Part shown: one piece after another, positions 51,601-54,951 of the stretch
Numbering within the stretch: position 1 is the stretch's first letter
Layout: each line of letters begins with the position of its first letter
From: Nocardia vaccinii NBRC 15922
GTDB taxonomy: Bacteria; Actinomycetota; Actinomycetes; Mycobacteriales; Mycobacteriaceae
Assembly: GCF_001613305.1 (NCBI RefSeq)
Contig: NZ_BDCC01000035.1
Location: forward strand, 124,001 to 188,000
Length of the DNA stretch: 64,000 bases
Reading direction: 5' to 3'
The notes under the pieces: model-generated
Database searches by the model: none
What the model was told of the DNA's origin: nothing
What the model saw: only the letters and a program-made list of their open reading frames with translations
Position numbers and translations under genes: made by a program

Positions 51601-52529
51601 CCGGACAGCATGCCGCCCGCCGCACCCGCGGTGAACATCCGCCAGTCCACGTGGGTGTTCTTCAGATCGTCGACCGCGGTGTCCCACCCCTTGGTCATGG
51701 CGTCCACCGCGAATTGGGTAGGCACCGACGCGGCGAAGGCGCCCACGGAATTGACCGCGCCGGAGAGAGTTCCGGCCACGATCCGGGCGCCCCTGGTCCC
51801 CAGCGAATTCACCAGCGCCTTGTCCAGCGCCTCGGCCGTGGGACCGCCCACCGCGCTGCCCGCCGCACCGGCCACACCCGAGACGATCGTCTCCCCCCAG
51901 TTGATCCCGTTGCGATGCCCCTCGAACACCTGGAACTGCTGAATCGCGTAGTCCTGCAACGCACCGAGCAATCCGCCGATCATCACGTGCCGCAGCAGGA
52001 ATTTCGCCATGCGCGCGCCGATCAAGCCGGCGAGTTTCTCTTCCATCGCGGCCAGCGCCTCGCGCATCATCATCCGCACCCCGACCCGGGTTGCGACGAT
52101 GATCCCGGCCTCCTCCGCCGGTGCGGTCGGGGGGAAGATCCACACCGACGCGATCTCCGCGGCCGTCACCACCAGCGTCGTGTAGAACATCAGCTTGGTG
52201 TACTGGATCTGCGTACCGCCGCCATCGACCGATTCGGCGACCTGATCGAAGAAGTCGGCCAGATCGGGCAGCGAATTCTTCTCCGCCCCCGAGTCGCGCA
52301 GGATCGCGTCGAAGGCCTTGGCCATCGAGTCCGATCCGGTGCCCTCGGGATAGGCGGCCAGGGTCGCGCTCTTGGCCGCCTCGACATCGTGGACGATATC
52401 GCGCAAACCCGCTGCGGCGGTGCGCCAATCGCCCGCCATGGCCCACATCTCGTCCTCGTTGCCGTGCGGCCACTCCATACCGACGGCGGCGCCCAGCCAC
52501 TCCAGCCAGGACGGAAATTCCATCGGCAT
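30618..52529 (-). CDS. Giant 7303-aa modular ESX-linked protein with SecA-like ATPase and toxin-like domains
   Basis: Approximate domain order: CpnT/WXG100-like N-terminus (1-320: WLEWLGAAVGMEWPHGNED, 'AYPEGTGSDSMA', 'FPPTAPAEEAG'); Ser/Arg/Pro-rich linker (about 380-780); coiled coil and SecA-like ATPase (850-1410); linker of SPAVSGDRS-type repeats (1450-1790); papain-like domain (1815-1965); two coiled modules (1975-2255); HopA1-like domain (2255-2570); long module A (2735-4385); coiled pair and degenerate ADP-ribosyltransferase-like segment (4390-4815); long module B (5035-6758); Pro-rich linker, His/Cys patch (6997-7018), C-terminal domain (about 7175-7303). ATG 52529 lies 15 bases after the stop of the YbaB-like gene, which follows a WXG100 gene. 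I see no frameshift. I infer an exported or surface-displayed effector, and why one chain carries a SecA-type motor is unexplained. The frame is certain; function is not. Confidence 0.8.
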   Translation of the reverse strand: MPMEFPSWLEWLGAAVGMEWPHGNEDEMWAMAGDWRTAAAGLRDIVHDVEAAKSATLAAYPEGTGSDSMAKAFDAILRDSGAEKNSLPDLADFFDQVAESVDGGGTQIQYTKLMFYTTLVVTAAEIASVWIFPPTAPAEEAGIIVATRVGVRMMMREALAAMEEKLAGLIGARMAKFLLRHVMIGGLLGALQDYAIQQFQVFEGHRNGINWGETIVSGVAGAAGSAVGGPTAEALDKALVNSLGTRGARIVAGTLSGAVNSVGAFAASVPTQFAVDAMTKGWDTAVDDLKNTHVDWRMFTAGAAGGMLSGANHALADRYYTNSSFWKTPTAPDMYIGAARDMNVPDGSTPLVVNDSGVPGERTGTPVQEHGGGGDQSAGRQLPNSRAAAVDSPSDTPVRAAGTSQSVDGNHQSGGGSETARPEQTTSQSPRSATETPGAGVHSDANGVRSTGSDGDVSEAGGRTGGDAVSHSESAAVSQSQRDSDGIAGTRTESDGAAPPVEAGGNATTTSAPVTSDPSGASTTPAARADAPVGGESSRSGPAAPGDVRSTPAQSSPVGDARAPAANASSARSGAAAGTEGTSRPEGRNASRVGDSPGSRTPSSDAPRARAGADGARPGAESGVRASRTAEAAPAGRSPEVEGGKEAAAQPVSERSRGSDGAGAQERARSGEAEAGEHQPPVRARGGAAHDSGRTSGERDSERAQNDSAPARDGDKAATPPERSGRQIAEAEDRAAAEQQRQRERMDESQRRVDEARQALQRAQQAHDAAHPDHGSGDDSTSRPHGEPDAARDEYHAALADHAEVLHEATDELVAAAQTAHAQGVRGEELTKAYRAAGKAALDYYHARTDPDIPEHLQLKDAAPDALRHELESGSEADKLAAVIEAIRQASPDGDIVLRETQVMATLAIRDGAINMDAGEGKSFVFLAGATIDAVEHGAVQVLTTRDNLANREVDRYLKTLGNMGFDIVRMDADHAYTEPAEGRPTIYIGTMEDVGFGHLRGNIPPGKRVAIDEIDEALVHANTTYILSEGAGESAPPHVVEEVVGARDMLDNSLAEDDSGHRVLTEADFGRQPGQKGGPAVLTEQGRAKLEESLGRELSEQELRRLNMAAAAKWEYRNKVHFIIADGRVLIIDQTTHKVMFDPETSTESRWNGGLAQAIEAEHGLRIRDDPGSTNELSAKELINDHYEAKTGASGTAEGVSGPLQHDYGIGVTEIPRHEASKLIHGADDVSPDEATKLDRIAKDIVDNHESGRPQLILAHRNDIVGELSTRVTELTDGTAVEHVAVDATWVAEQGVHAEARLQEIFDEAGREGKILIINMQGARGVDIPIGKDMNARGGLHVIVTGHSGTSHDIDIQAENRAARAGQRGTVQYYTSPEDDLYALSANPEVQHVVVRYSRSIGSHDADGLVAPANDMRVAAEQQLRDMVEPLQDAAAARLGLTRAPPGAGSAPMPTHERGVGAEPGERPPAGAEENPPATGERSPAVAADRSPAPAGEGSHVAGGERSPAVSGDRSAASAAEHPPAVSGDRSPAASGENSPAVIEHSADSTAEHSPAASGERSPAADGEQSPVAERTPPSAADGGVSDAAGDPARADDAANNPAVEGDSTPAVGTGRQGLPARGIVPVDDADERVDGERFGDPETAVPRMDTPDTVVADPSRGDRPGRVADSGAERIPDSGSRAGSGADRGSPVAREGDSTGDIRVGQMAGSVAERAMESDVAPEAKVAAEPVAAQDRLPNRSGEEVVDSHRDAEKNSARTDSDTGPVAVVTSGHPVAASEARSRRVPNSDGSTSKPTARQSDEATPETRARAPQQNTNRGRCAPLALKLIRELTGSRFIRPFDREVGSEGVTRRELQLAAGGRLRKFPGGHDAIAAMLRKKGNGAIALVVDEYADSSRRQPGAHAYVLVNEHGRIVVRDPSTGTVQGYPPTVPVELRNTHAVLFDRKGHPMHPLRWIVRYVMRSSATQSRIGQSSAAAEVERLVGVRDAAERSRIAAHAAVEAARQRVNRLGRGPEGPARGGTVGITPHELRPRRLPGEPADPDHPEYARTLAETLDYLYSRTKRADLADAWHSAVDDLAAAARQQWKADAAAARAGRELTDAIRGDVDVRPDGVPARQAVADQLEQDHAHAITRLGAAQAKLTAARERIDQAGPGREPPSAPTGIRLSDAELRPRRAPGEPTDPQDPGYVRTLDETIEYLQSRTKRSDLAGQWLRDVRELADAAHEFHAARTEADRLGDALTVARSRVANSARPHRPALDPATEVRRVLDRLPEVFDRPRTLAELHTRLGPGTPFEVLLAVRELSYRRNGLVPPSLSRESLDEFLRRVWDRRDSMRSYNDVYRLYSGRVTGAVEDPHAYLDGLVRILGERAPGGQLAVLQDVGVLEPDNADVWAPEDVSFAHFFRHSEPLDPEDVGYRVYVNASNEGAPDLAAGIVHEILDAPGDFPGIHSMKVAGPHRLRDDRIVIYVRDLDSAQRVVEWLKTFQDARPDAFGWDVPAMTDQVLPGVGIGAEPPTDAAGRDQSFGEVRSNIVLEQLDAHRRGDFADFRMAVLNGLVAADVDPDHPYRHSDGTDAGSGGIAPPRHPGALAAGAPDPGPSQAGHRQPSLAQRTAYLTPEQLAVHGRKLAEHTEAVARLAELRNQRNLLAAHLLVDPSGGWAALRPENLDHTVEQLRARAAAPGEYARRAAEIVALERLSLDHQEVVDEIARLEGELAALEATPEPDSLRPEGWTEHSAPQEHRPLTARTRRALRALTRAADARARAWAQAVSRVRELGIDPDQVRREVLSGQLGAKADRAEKDHEHDLRQPDSRGQSLAELRLRADALGLVPGSANAAELRRRILIAEAERAAAAAAVSALRGLAGEARSAPPAELEQRARELGVRVTDFMVEQALRDRIGAIEERGGQAVRELSGTHRDSRSGPSHRDPSSGAPISTERLHELAREYGIDPAGRADADVERALRAEIGRRTSAARERGAPVLAEFDRFRVAVANESVRRSEAQAAAEHEILYHRTGASDRSPRIIGTTAGHARHGDGHTLTVPGAVGARGRYVGVGAAADPETHLPAAQRRRRAAQGFQDAMYFRVSIDEHGVVRVGAHRPPPAPVERLGPGARPGDWTPHGDERRFVPERGKVRRNLRQLAYDIRRLTSAADENYTGLLDLAETLDIDAAWQLSPRELEAATRAKVAEFRTRAEEAWDRTDDVSPREHSALVAERNRLEDQAQAAQEIGDELLLRLADHDNNYVRPRDLKTADTAVLAARRVLAAHGGVPIGRDGRPAHPGQEVARLITSADGANRLVVVAPAAHPDHILDPALRRALVGNGEFLFQQVRVDERGRVWTRELREPEGGPVAPAPEPIAEPAPKAISEKPEPDAPEIPEAPVEEPAALSPEDAQHRLDQLVRRRTAKVAAQERWRNKLAGRAGKFPNADISRSAWAETVRRLSGETTGYTAEYQGLDYVSPGEPEQLGPAELARRRDPVDKLAQAARNYYELSDKIQQIDEDIDALVRQGATYDPAHAAAFDDLQVQLADRHKAAVDAAKPLRRLRDELEARLIQARRDDDPTAGDPQRLRELTEAQEAVDRADTEIDRLNDQHAAATGAWADAAKAHWRAAAVAPDEPGKRLRQINANVWFDRGVPDGRGGFHGGRIIVVAGRAEYGRLDATAHDAALADALAHHHYLARLLERSDTTVDYLRVTADAQLRITNIQLDSPELQRATMGPRNPRSRALPVTDPVAWRRIIDEVTGIPAGSETRWRTPEQDRHAAELEPFARHALPPETLMRWRDAEGNWHSTREGEARGYRAYQPKLESGVKLNKIWQKELDGWRLPPKGWAPFGGEDKSHLRARSYDEKMPDGFSGAVAVEPFQNMVEPWLIHEIYGYWPEMSYEELESLNPDGRAEAFWLQGPGPGMEAPPGWNEEQHHDLPLHDALYTIGKRWIQIGEGVRKLPWIIEHFHKNPELGSRRRNRYWLPDGPFDPDHPFLRKIPIVRSYRGYRGWKAPRLDLQPPHLNWTEAEHGPASELDPAQARFWERDVANWAQVQAWADRVIGEFADDEANSDVQRIVDQLTTPRDPLLRRGDGGAVFAELLGFARHADGIPLTHEQLTAEILLIKRHLMINEMRVQDPASPEGRLIEKPYDRLAHVADAWLRLTGIGDRDGRTRPYPEDLLLLEDAHAEADYLRTHPKATWHEADEHAASLGHDWDTNRRRLSGRLVRRRGRLYYPEELPANRPLRRRTFPFTDKRIPLLSDRTLPVAALPYAVEPMAPEQDWLPPAPRRAARILAETGVRERFPELPQEPVAALRELAVQVLLGDGLVHELSNDPALALAVRAGAVENFAAAETSEQRERWAALLNHSDPTAAPKELTERLRAEVAQQLFAFTDPDEAARAQRRAAHEQALLDWARAERERVDARQQVLERARGVPVNTDELLSDEMKRPMALEDLLAEVRNHRRVVGPETDAYQDRLTALHQAVEDYHRLDARAAELSEGVRAARADAQPGDAVHDPAARHAEIDWLTAELRRMILARENARFDVIARGDGVRVNIEEVLHDDLKQEAERRRLFEELRSRTLPVTQVDEYSERVSRLEDAATAFHLADIRAGELADELQQAKSRDAELSAAEAAARRAEADQPEVESGSGPAKSGALVPKDDVAQQVRMAIPHSVAPVAARLRFAHRVWDSVLDGLSAEERRALGEFLAGRGSGLSPEAAPILDEVLTRAPLPESAMLTFEGEHGLFGDTTPGSVYEVPGYLQGFLGRVSARPESNLHLELTVPEGTPALFVGGTDLSPGGRLETARLLLGRGLHIRVDAVREEDGQIRVRGTVVPRAEEAGQPHAAVPAEPHEVYRRRLDAAGEAERTAHEILRQLAPTIGIDPGLTGNDLARAAVRAVGVDRDRLRAEVKAAQAAGDVERHRELREQLAINGPLARAVVKVTNDFWAAVSEQERLRAEMQALGLDPSGPDGIGAPDAPVSGPDSSGGPGRDTGDTDSPPPPTGGDHDGDSGGSGNGPTPRAEGEAAEPEPEPSRNDRWSSEETEQRHVPTTRPLKKALRALVEAVARRERAWAAALRDAHAAGVEPDKVRREALQDKVSDAARLAEQDYAQRPAVWRMDESRLREFADELGIEHDGLTEAELRRRIRTDQLGQRRAVADLADLRDNGDALTDSEFHTRAVGLGIDEPSRHQMDEILREHAEQNSRAAARRQAAVRQELEKPGTRMPRLRELAREFGVDPELDRKALVHRTGKAVQAETNRTIEGARKLIEQLNAFRVAQANERMRESEAQTEAEREVMDAKAGARGKGPKVYGDGVRKVRLAFGVAHTREVEGADGKTRRLVGVGKTGDPTVHIDDERRRALAEQGADTVYYQVRVGADGTVHLTEHRPHDVPAPRPQVPPAPRPGDWRAGAETEYVPRSRSDRKALRKLAVQVGDMDKAVNRNFRDILRHARWLDIEPAGASPHELARAVRELIAEHRARADEFFDRTTIPADRMEEFFDQRRAIEARAAEVSSRGNALLQRLGIHELGVVMRDRKAAELTMLAARNVLRHNGDTAIGRDGLPVGADHETAAVARLRAAGEGNPAGLYLVVPTANPDHVLSRAVREHLLGADGELNVRQIRVDGEGRVWLADLTEPQGRDLTAAPAEGAAAIEPKRPGTPTAREDSGPAAKPAAPVKRGSAAESGSGEKADTAAKPGRDEKSGTAEKPSSTEVSVVEKSQDAESPGETPDPQAKFAPDPSQVELDELVNRRIRVAAAHEFWRTKLEYRTSRVDGVTPDDVSRDDWPGTVARLSSERVGYTREDAGVDTPSLSTREQVSEEELTRRQDPIDKLAEAAERYYELGDQLREIDQRIHQLEQLGAKHDVSESDETHRSLGRLAEAYKAAIDRTKPLRRRYFGLRERHEADPSAATPEDLRELADAREAVDRADNEIDRINDRRIGMGGAWRAAAEDVVDPRNLVRVTENVWVDHGRVPDENGAGGRPPRIVVTAGRSEYELTAGVDHDRALAAALSRHHIVARLFERPETAVHYLQVAAEVSGNGHQVTELASPRVERQGMRTELDEDGNPVESLRIIQHGERPVTLSGAVRWRRMLYEATGVEAPGTGDRRVSPSRDREAAEVSRRRREPTVPLEIVLWERRSETPGGEPTWHDVREGEAYGFRAHKPRLPLGTKLDKYGQQEVDGWQLPPKGWAPFGGEDKSHLPARSYEEKMPDGFSGAMAAEPFQNMVEPGLLRLLTGHWPEMSYEEILSLSEEGRAMLWATQGPGPKPEPPIGWDEDAHHEMPLDGALYTIGKRWFQLYNLARKHPWVLDRFYNHPEIGRWVLEHTRGLPNGPFDENHPVLRFVPGLRSIRTFRGFHPPIDMEVQPPHPRYHVAEFAPPGDRVDFISTKWDRMVDRYSRVRSWAEGGYDEFAPDRTVPDQPDAPAGRALRQAAHDDIDHEYNADVREILDALTRAGNPLLRPEDGGVRYADGLRLAHRDDGTPLTKAELGQRLLRIKNHMMRDVMSVFDANTPENRSSTRRMDAMPHVVDAWNRLTGRGDGAGKTSPTRPDLVMLEHYWAEAHYLDTEDKVTWHDAEAHADLLGYKWIRPPLTEHFVVRDGELIHPRDLPQDAPERGGVPFARDKKVPFARIPYAVEMRPLDDSWKHPKVRRAEHIIEVTRLRDWYNELPDDPVAALRNVALHAWLELGPDVTALHLTQADPDLAVVIRAGTIELLADSATGDERLEWSRRLGEPPETADPDNLDQALARLRRGIERDLEPPTREQLESASRPGELSSGESESARPQQKPPPSLTEETDPDAPTQPLQREVRQPEGPESSVSEQATGVAKAAEPREESESGEQSERTSEPPKSAELPESPKVIDPDAPTEPQRHRAGKPPAPPKSSGSQQSGTPDEGGPRGLGGRRGEPWPYYGPRTPRIPIRHHFRWPGEPGAPEHIPGAYLTPVPPDPGQPPEPPQPPEPPQPHGPGPHSPGPHGPGVPQPPGPVPSPPRGSEPGDRQPGCDQHEHCPHDHCPDDPNPCPRCPGQVSDPVPQWPGLPSLPNIPSLPNIPSIPDIPGSTNPSQPPGSPDGAVPPGTARPPRDSGGSGSAEPGGPGYPGPNTFGSLPGVPLPDRFGTHNGANGANSPSRHSDSNSSPDPMTPGFPGAPGLPGTAPRGSSNSSKKRKNYIPRVGSGAGPGNDTEIYVRSHTGWGESAAFDPVTGVMRPVELAMGGLAGVYGELGGSRIVFYRCGTGLSLRVDDRGVDLDASDVATHWQRIDSSRTRFAVAVGGVVVCDLYYPSTPEEADLGLLIRDVLADPDRRAQIFAR
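32255..37430 (-). repeat. Long module B of the giant protein (residues about 5035-6758)
   Basis: This is the second copy of module A, in the same order: 'FRVAQANERMRESEAQ', 'RRLVGVGKTGDPTVHI', 'QDPIDKLAEAAERYYEL', 'AVDRADNEIDRINDR', then 'LPPKGWAPFGGEDKSHL' near residue 6177 and 'EKMPDGFSGAMAAEPFQNMV'. Copies differ by many substitutions and indels over about 5 kb, so the duplication is old. Confidence 0.75.
38085..38490 (-). other. Degenerate ADP-ribosyltransferase-like segment (residues about 4680-4815)
   Basis: A helical start ('WDSVLDGLSAEERRALGEFL'), 'LPESAMLTFEGEHGLFGDTT', 'LHLELTVPEGTPALFVGG' and 'LLLGRGLHIRVDAV' follow the order of ADP-ribosyltransferase exotoxin domains (v-yRG, STS, PxGT, ExE before LL-rGt-frV). 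The Arg, Ser and Glu of the usual R-S-E triad are not seen, so it is probably inactive or not an ART at all. Confidence 0.4.
39370..44325 (-). repeat. Long module A of the giant protein (residues about 2735-4385)
   Basis: About 1,650 residues recur, diverged, as module B. Shared landmarks in order are 'FRVAVANESVRRSEAQ', 'RYVGVGAAADPETHL', 'RDPVDKLAQAARNYYEL', 'AVDRADTEIDRLNDQ', and the best conserved block starting 'LPPKGWAPFGGEDKSHL' near residue 3827 through 'EKMPDGFSGAVAVEPFQNMV'. No family recognised. Confidence 0.75.
44820..45767 (-). other. HopA1-like domain in the giant protein (residues about 2255-2570)
   Basis: Blocks 'GYRVYVNASNEGAPDLAAGI', 'FPGIHSMKVAGPHRLRDDRI', 'VIYVRDLDSAQRVVEWL', 'PAMTDQVLPGVGIGAEPP' and 'SFGEVRSNIVLEQLD' follow the pattern I recall for the HopA1 effector family, first known from a Pseudomonas type III effector and also found in actinobacteria and cyanobacteria. 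Its biochemical activity is not established. Confidence 0.55.
45770..46600 (-). repeat. Tandem coiled module (residues about 1975-2255)
   Basis: Two units share 'LRPRR-PGEP-DP', then 'RTLAETLDYLYSRTKRADLA' in the first and 'RTLDETIEYLQSRTKRSDLA' in the second, each followed by a helix with many Ala. They probably form helical spacers between the papain-like and HopA1-like domains. Confidence 0.75.
46635..47087 (-). other. Papain-like toxin domain in the giant protein (residues about 1815-1965)
   Basis: 'NRGRCAPLALKLIRELTG' places Cys1823 at the start of a helix; 'GAHAYVLVNEHGRIVVRDPS' gives His1905 and Asp1920, followed by 'HAVLFDRKGHPMHPL'. Order and spacing of Cys, His and Asp match the papain-fold toxin family of polymorphic toxins (Tox-PL type), which act as peptidases or deamidases. 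The domain sits in the middle of the chain, not at the C-terminus where such toxins usually are. Confidence 0.6.
48300..49982 (-). other. SecA-like ATPase domain inside the giant protein (residues about 850-1410)
   Basis: The segment aligns by eye with the SecA motor: 'LRETQVMATLAIRDG' (Q-motif region), Walker A G919-E-G-K922-S923, 'VLTTRDNLANREVDRY', 'IYIGTMEDVGFGHLRGN', Walker B D1013-E-I-D1016, then in the second lobe 'GVSGPLQHDYGIGVTEIPRH', 'LILAHRNDIVGELS', 'IINMQGARGVDIPIG', and motif VI 'ENRAARAGQRGTVQYYTSPE'. Landmark residues of both nucleotide-binding lobes seem intact, so it may hydrolyse ATP. The SecA C-terminal scaffold, wing and zinc tail are not obvious. The preprotein-crosslinking region between the lobes is different ('VLTEADFGRQPGQKGG'). 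Confidence 0.75.
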
Positions 52530-52544
52530 CGGGCTACCCCGCGA

Positions 52545-53063
52545 TCACCAACCGGCTTCCGTGGTCCGATGCTGCACTTCGTGATCGTGGTCGTGATCGT
52601 ACGACTCCACGTCCGTGAACTGCATTTCGTCCGCGCCGGGTAGTGGGTTGCGATCGGCCGAATTCGGCGGTTTCAGTGAGGGTTTCGACGGCGTGGGCAA
52701 CGCGCCGCGCAAATCGGGCATGCCCGCGACCAGGTCGGAGAGTTTCGGCAGCCGGGCCCGCTGACTCTGCAGCGGCGCCATCAGCTCCCGATTCTTCTCG
52801 GCCAGATCCTCGGCGGCGAGCTGCGCGGCCTCGGTGACCGCCTTGGCGATCGCCGAGAATCCGAGATTCTCGATACCCGGCCCGAACTTGGTCTCCACCA
52901 CGATCCCGTCGGCATTCACACTGACCGTGACGCGTTTGTTGGAAACCGTTGCGGTACCGATCAATTGGATGCGCTGCTGCTGAATTCGGGCGACCGTGCG
53001 CAGTTGTTCCTGTGCGTCCTCGACGATCGATTCCAGCTCGGCTCTGTCGAACTCGTATGCCAT
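52545..53063 (-). CDS. YbaB-like protein directly upstream of the giant gene
   Basis: This 172-aa protein has an N-terminal helix (MAYEFDRAELESIVEDAQEQ), the strand pair 'RVTVSVNADGIVVETKF', helices, 'ARLPKLSDLVAGMPDL' and a His/Asp-rich tail (YDHDHDHEVQH) that could bind metal. It is a paralogue of the two other NADG-type YbaB-like proteins. The giant gene begins 15 bases after its stop, and a WXG100 gene ends 17 bases before its start. Co-translation with a 7303-residue product suggests a chaperone or targeting role, which is inference. Confidence 0.65.
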   Translation of the reverse strand: MAYEFDRAELESIVEDAQEQLRTVARIQQQRIQLIGTATVSNKRVTVSVNADGIVVETKFGPGIENLGFSAIAKAVTEAAQLAAEDLAEKNRELMAPLQSQRARLPKLSDLVAGMPDLRGALPTPSKPSLKPPNSADRNPLPGADEMQFTDVESYDHDHDHEVQHRTTEAGW

Positions 53064-53080
53064 CGGTCACCGACCCGGCG

Positions 53081-53404
53081 TCAATTATCGAAGGTGACGT
53101 ATACGGCGGCCGTACCGTGCTCGGTGGTCTCGATCTTGTCGGCGCTCTGCGTCTGGCCCGTCGAGTAGCTGTCGAAGGTCTTCTCGAACTGCCCCGCACC
53201 GGTGATCATGTTCTTCTTCGCGGTCAGATAGCCCTTGTCGCCGTCGGCGAACTGGTGCCCCAGCGAATCGTCGCCCCAGGGCTCGCCACGCGCGGCCAGC
53301 GCCGACTGGAGGGTGGTGAGGACACTCCCGATCCGATCCCGCACTTCGCCGGTCTTGGTCGCCGCCTTGCGCAACTGCTCCGGATCGACCTTGACGGTCG
53401 TCAT
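53081..53404 (-). CDS. WXG100-family protein (Esx-like), copy 3
   Basis: This 107-aa helical hairpin has the turn 'RGEPWGDDSLGHQFADGDKG' and starts MTTVKVDPEQLRKAATKTG. The start at 53404 is preceded by GAGAGGGG; longer in-frame starts exist but have no such signal. It is the first gene of the giant operon and, by analogy with the EsxE/EsxF genes before mycobacterial cpnT, may be needed for export of the large product. The C-terminus ends in a hydrophobic 'TAAVYVTFDN', unlike the other two copies. Confidence 0.75.
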   Translation of the reverse strand: MTTVKVDPEQLRKAATKTGEVRDRIGSVLTTLQSALAARGEPWGDDSLGHQFADGDKGYLTAKKNMITGAGQFEKTFDSYSTGQTQSADKIETTEHGTAAVYVTFDN

Positions 53405-53565
53405 CGCGTGCCCCTCTCCTCGCGCTCTCACCTCTACGGTGCGCACCATCGACGATGGCAGCCGTCGGCGAATCGGCCGTTGCGCCGACATGAACGAGGA
53501 GTAGCCGAAATGCAAATCGGCACAGCCAAACTTGGGAATGCGACAGACCTGCGATGATGTGCGAT

Positions 53566-54009
53566 GTGCGAATACTGGTGCAGCGCGTGAGTTCCGCGCA
53601 GGTGATCGTGGACGACGAGGTGGTCGGCCGGATCGACCCGGCCGCAGCGGGCGTGCCGCACGGTCTCGCGGCTCTGGTCGGGGTCACCCACACCGATTCC
53701 GAGACGACCGCGAAAACTCTGGCCGACAAGCTGTTCCGGTTACGAATCCTGGAAGGGGAACGTTCGGCCGCGGATCTGGGAGCTCCCATCCTGGTGGTCA
53801 GTCAGTTCACGCTCTACGCCGACACCACCAAGGGCCGCCGCCCGTCCTGGTCCGCCGCCGCACCCGGCCCGGTCGCCGAACCTCTGGTCGAGCTGTTCGC
53901 CGAAACTCTCCGCGCGCTCGGCGCCACCGTAGCCACCGGACGATTCGGCGCGCACATGCGGGTCGCGCTGGTCAACGACGGTCCGGTGACCCTGCTCCTG
54001 GAAGCCTGA
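53566..54009 (+). CDS. dtd: D-aminoacyl-tRNA deacylase
   Basis: This 147-aa enzyme removes D-amino acids (and glycine from tRNA-Ala) from mischarged tRNAs. Family motifs are intact: the N-terminal MRILVQRVSSAQVIVDDEVV, 'SQFTLYADTTKGRRPSW' and, near the end, 'NDGPVTLLLE' with the cis Gly-Pro. I start it at GTG 53566, where the family N-terminus begins; an ATG four codons upstream is possible. It diverges from the WXG100 gene at 53404 and converges with a membrane-protein gene 12 bases away. It is a housekeeping gene. Confidence 0.9.
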   Translation: MRILVQRVSSAQVIVDDEVVGRIDPAAAGVPHGLAALVGVTHTDSETTAKTLADKLFRLRILEGERSAADLGAPILVVSQFTLYADTTKGRRPSWSAAAPGPVAEPLVELFAETLRALGATVATGRFGAHMRVALVNDGPVTLLLEA

Positions 54010-54021
54010 ACTGGGGACGGC

Positions 54022-54885
54022 TCACCCGGCCGCGCCGGCGACGGACGCCGCGTGCAACCGCTCGGCCAACGTCCGGAACATCATGTAATTCGGCACCAGG
54101 CACAACGGCAGCGATTCCAGCGGCTGCGCGCGCCCCCGTATCCGCACGCTCAGCCAGCCGCCGACCACGGCCAGATCATCGACCTGGGACCACGGCACCG
54201 ATTCCGAACCCGTACCGAGTTCCGCCGCGGTCAGCCACAGCGGCGCGAAATCCAGCCGCTCCCCGGCGTCCAATGCCGCCTGGGCCGCCGGTAGCTGAGC
54301 CTGCAGGATGCCCTGTTCGATCTCCACGCCCCACTGCCGCGGACATTCGATGCCGTGCCGCAGCTCCACGGGCGCACCATCGGTGTCCACGATCGTGTAA
54401 CGGTACGAAACATCCTCTGCCGCAGCATCTTTGGCCGCATGCACGATCTTGCGACGGACCGTCGTGCTGTCGTACCGGACCGCGCGGACCTGCCCCTCGC
54501 CCGAGGCGACCACACCGTGCTGGTACAGATCCAGCCGACTGTCGTGCCGCCGTACCGCGGCCAACCACCCCGTCTCCACCAGCAACCAGGCCCCGCCGGC
54601 CAGCAGCACCACGACGCCCAGGGCCCCCACGGGCGGCACACCGATGGCGAATCCGACCGCGGCGAGAACGATTCCGGCGGTGATCGCCACTGCTCCGGCC
54701 AGCGGCCGCCCGACGTCCGCGGGCCCCGGACGATACGTCCGCAGGTACCGCCCGAGCCCCGCGCGCTCGGCTGCCTCGCCGACCGCTTCGGTCACCCCCG
54801 AGTCACCGGTCACCCCCGAGTCACCGCGCGATGTCACCACGGATGGGTGCCCACCGAGAGCCCGATCCACACCTTTTCCGCACAC
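54022..54885 (-). CDS. Two-helix membrane protein of unknown function (possibly DUF6585-like)
   Basis: This is up to 287 aa with two adjacent hydrophobic segments (about 62-82 and 84-108: 'AITAGIVLAAVGFAIGVPPV', 'LGVVVLLAGGAWLLVETG') and a soluble, mostly beta C-terminal domain (LDLYQHGVVASGEGQVRAVR, 'YRYTIVDTDGAPVELRHG', 'GGWLSVRIRGRAQPLESLPL'). It resembles PH-like membrane-anchored proteins of the DUF6585 type, but I am not sure. The start is unclear: the region has several GTGs and an 18-bp tandem repeat, and the true start could be as late as the GTG before TEAVGEAAERAG. It lies downstream of map on the same strand. Confidence 0.45.
   Translation of the reverse strand: MCGKGVDRALGGHPSVVTSRGDSGVTGDSGVTEAVGEAAERAGLGRYLRTYRPGPADVGRPLAGAVAITAGIVLAAVGFAIGVPPVGALGVVVLLAGGAWLLVETGWLAAVRRHDSRLDLYQHGVVASGEGQVRAVRYDSTTVRRKIVHAAKDAAAEDVSYRYTIVDTDGAPVELRHGIECPRQWGVEIEQGILQAQLPAAQAALDAGERLDFAPLWLTAAELGTGSESVPWSQVDDLAVVGGWLSVRIRGRAQPLESLPLCLVPNYMMFRTLAERLHAASVAGAAG
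54793..54828 (-). repeat. 18-bp tandem repeat at the 5' end of the membrane-protein gene
   Basis: On the coding strand GGTGACTCGGGGGTGACC occurs twice back to back, encoding DSGVTGDSGVTE in frame and duplicating possible GTG starts. The second copy abuts the conserved part of the protein. Confidence 0.75.
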
Positions 54886-54951
54886 AATTCACATCCGAAC
54901 GACAACACACCCGCTCCGACCCGCGGACCCAGTGCAAGATGACGCTATCCG

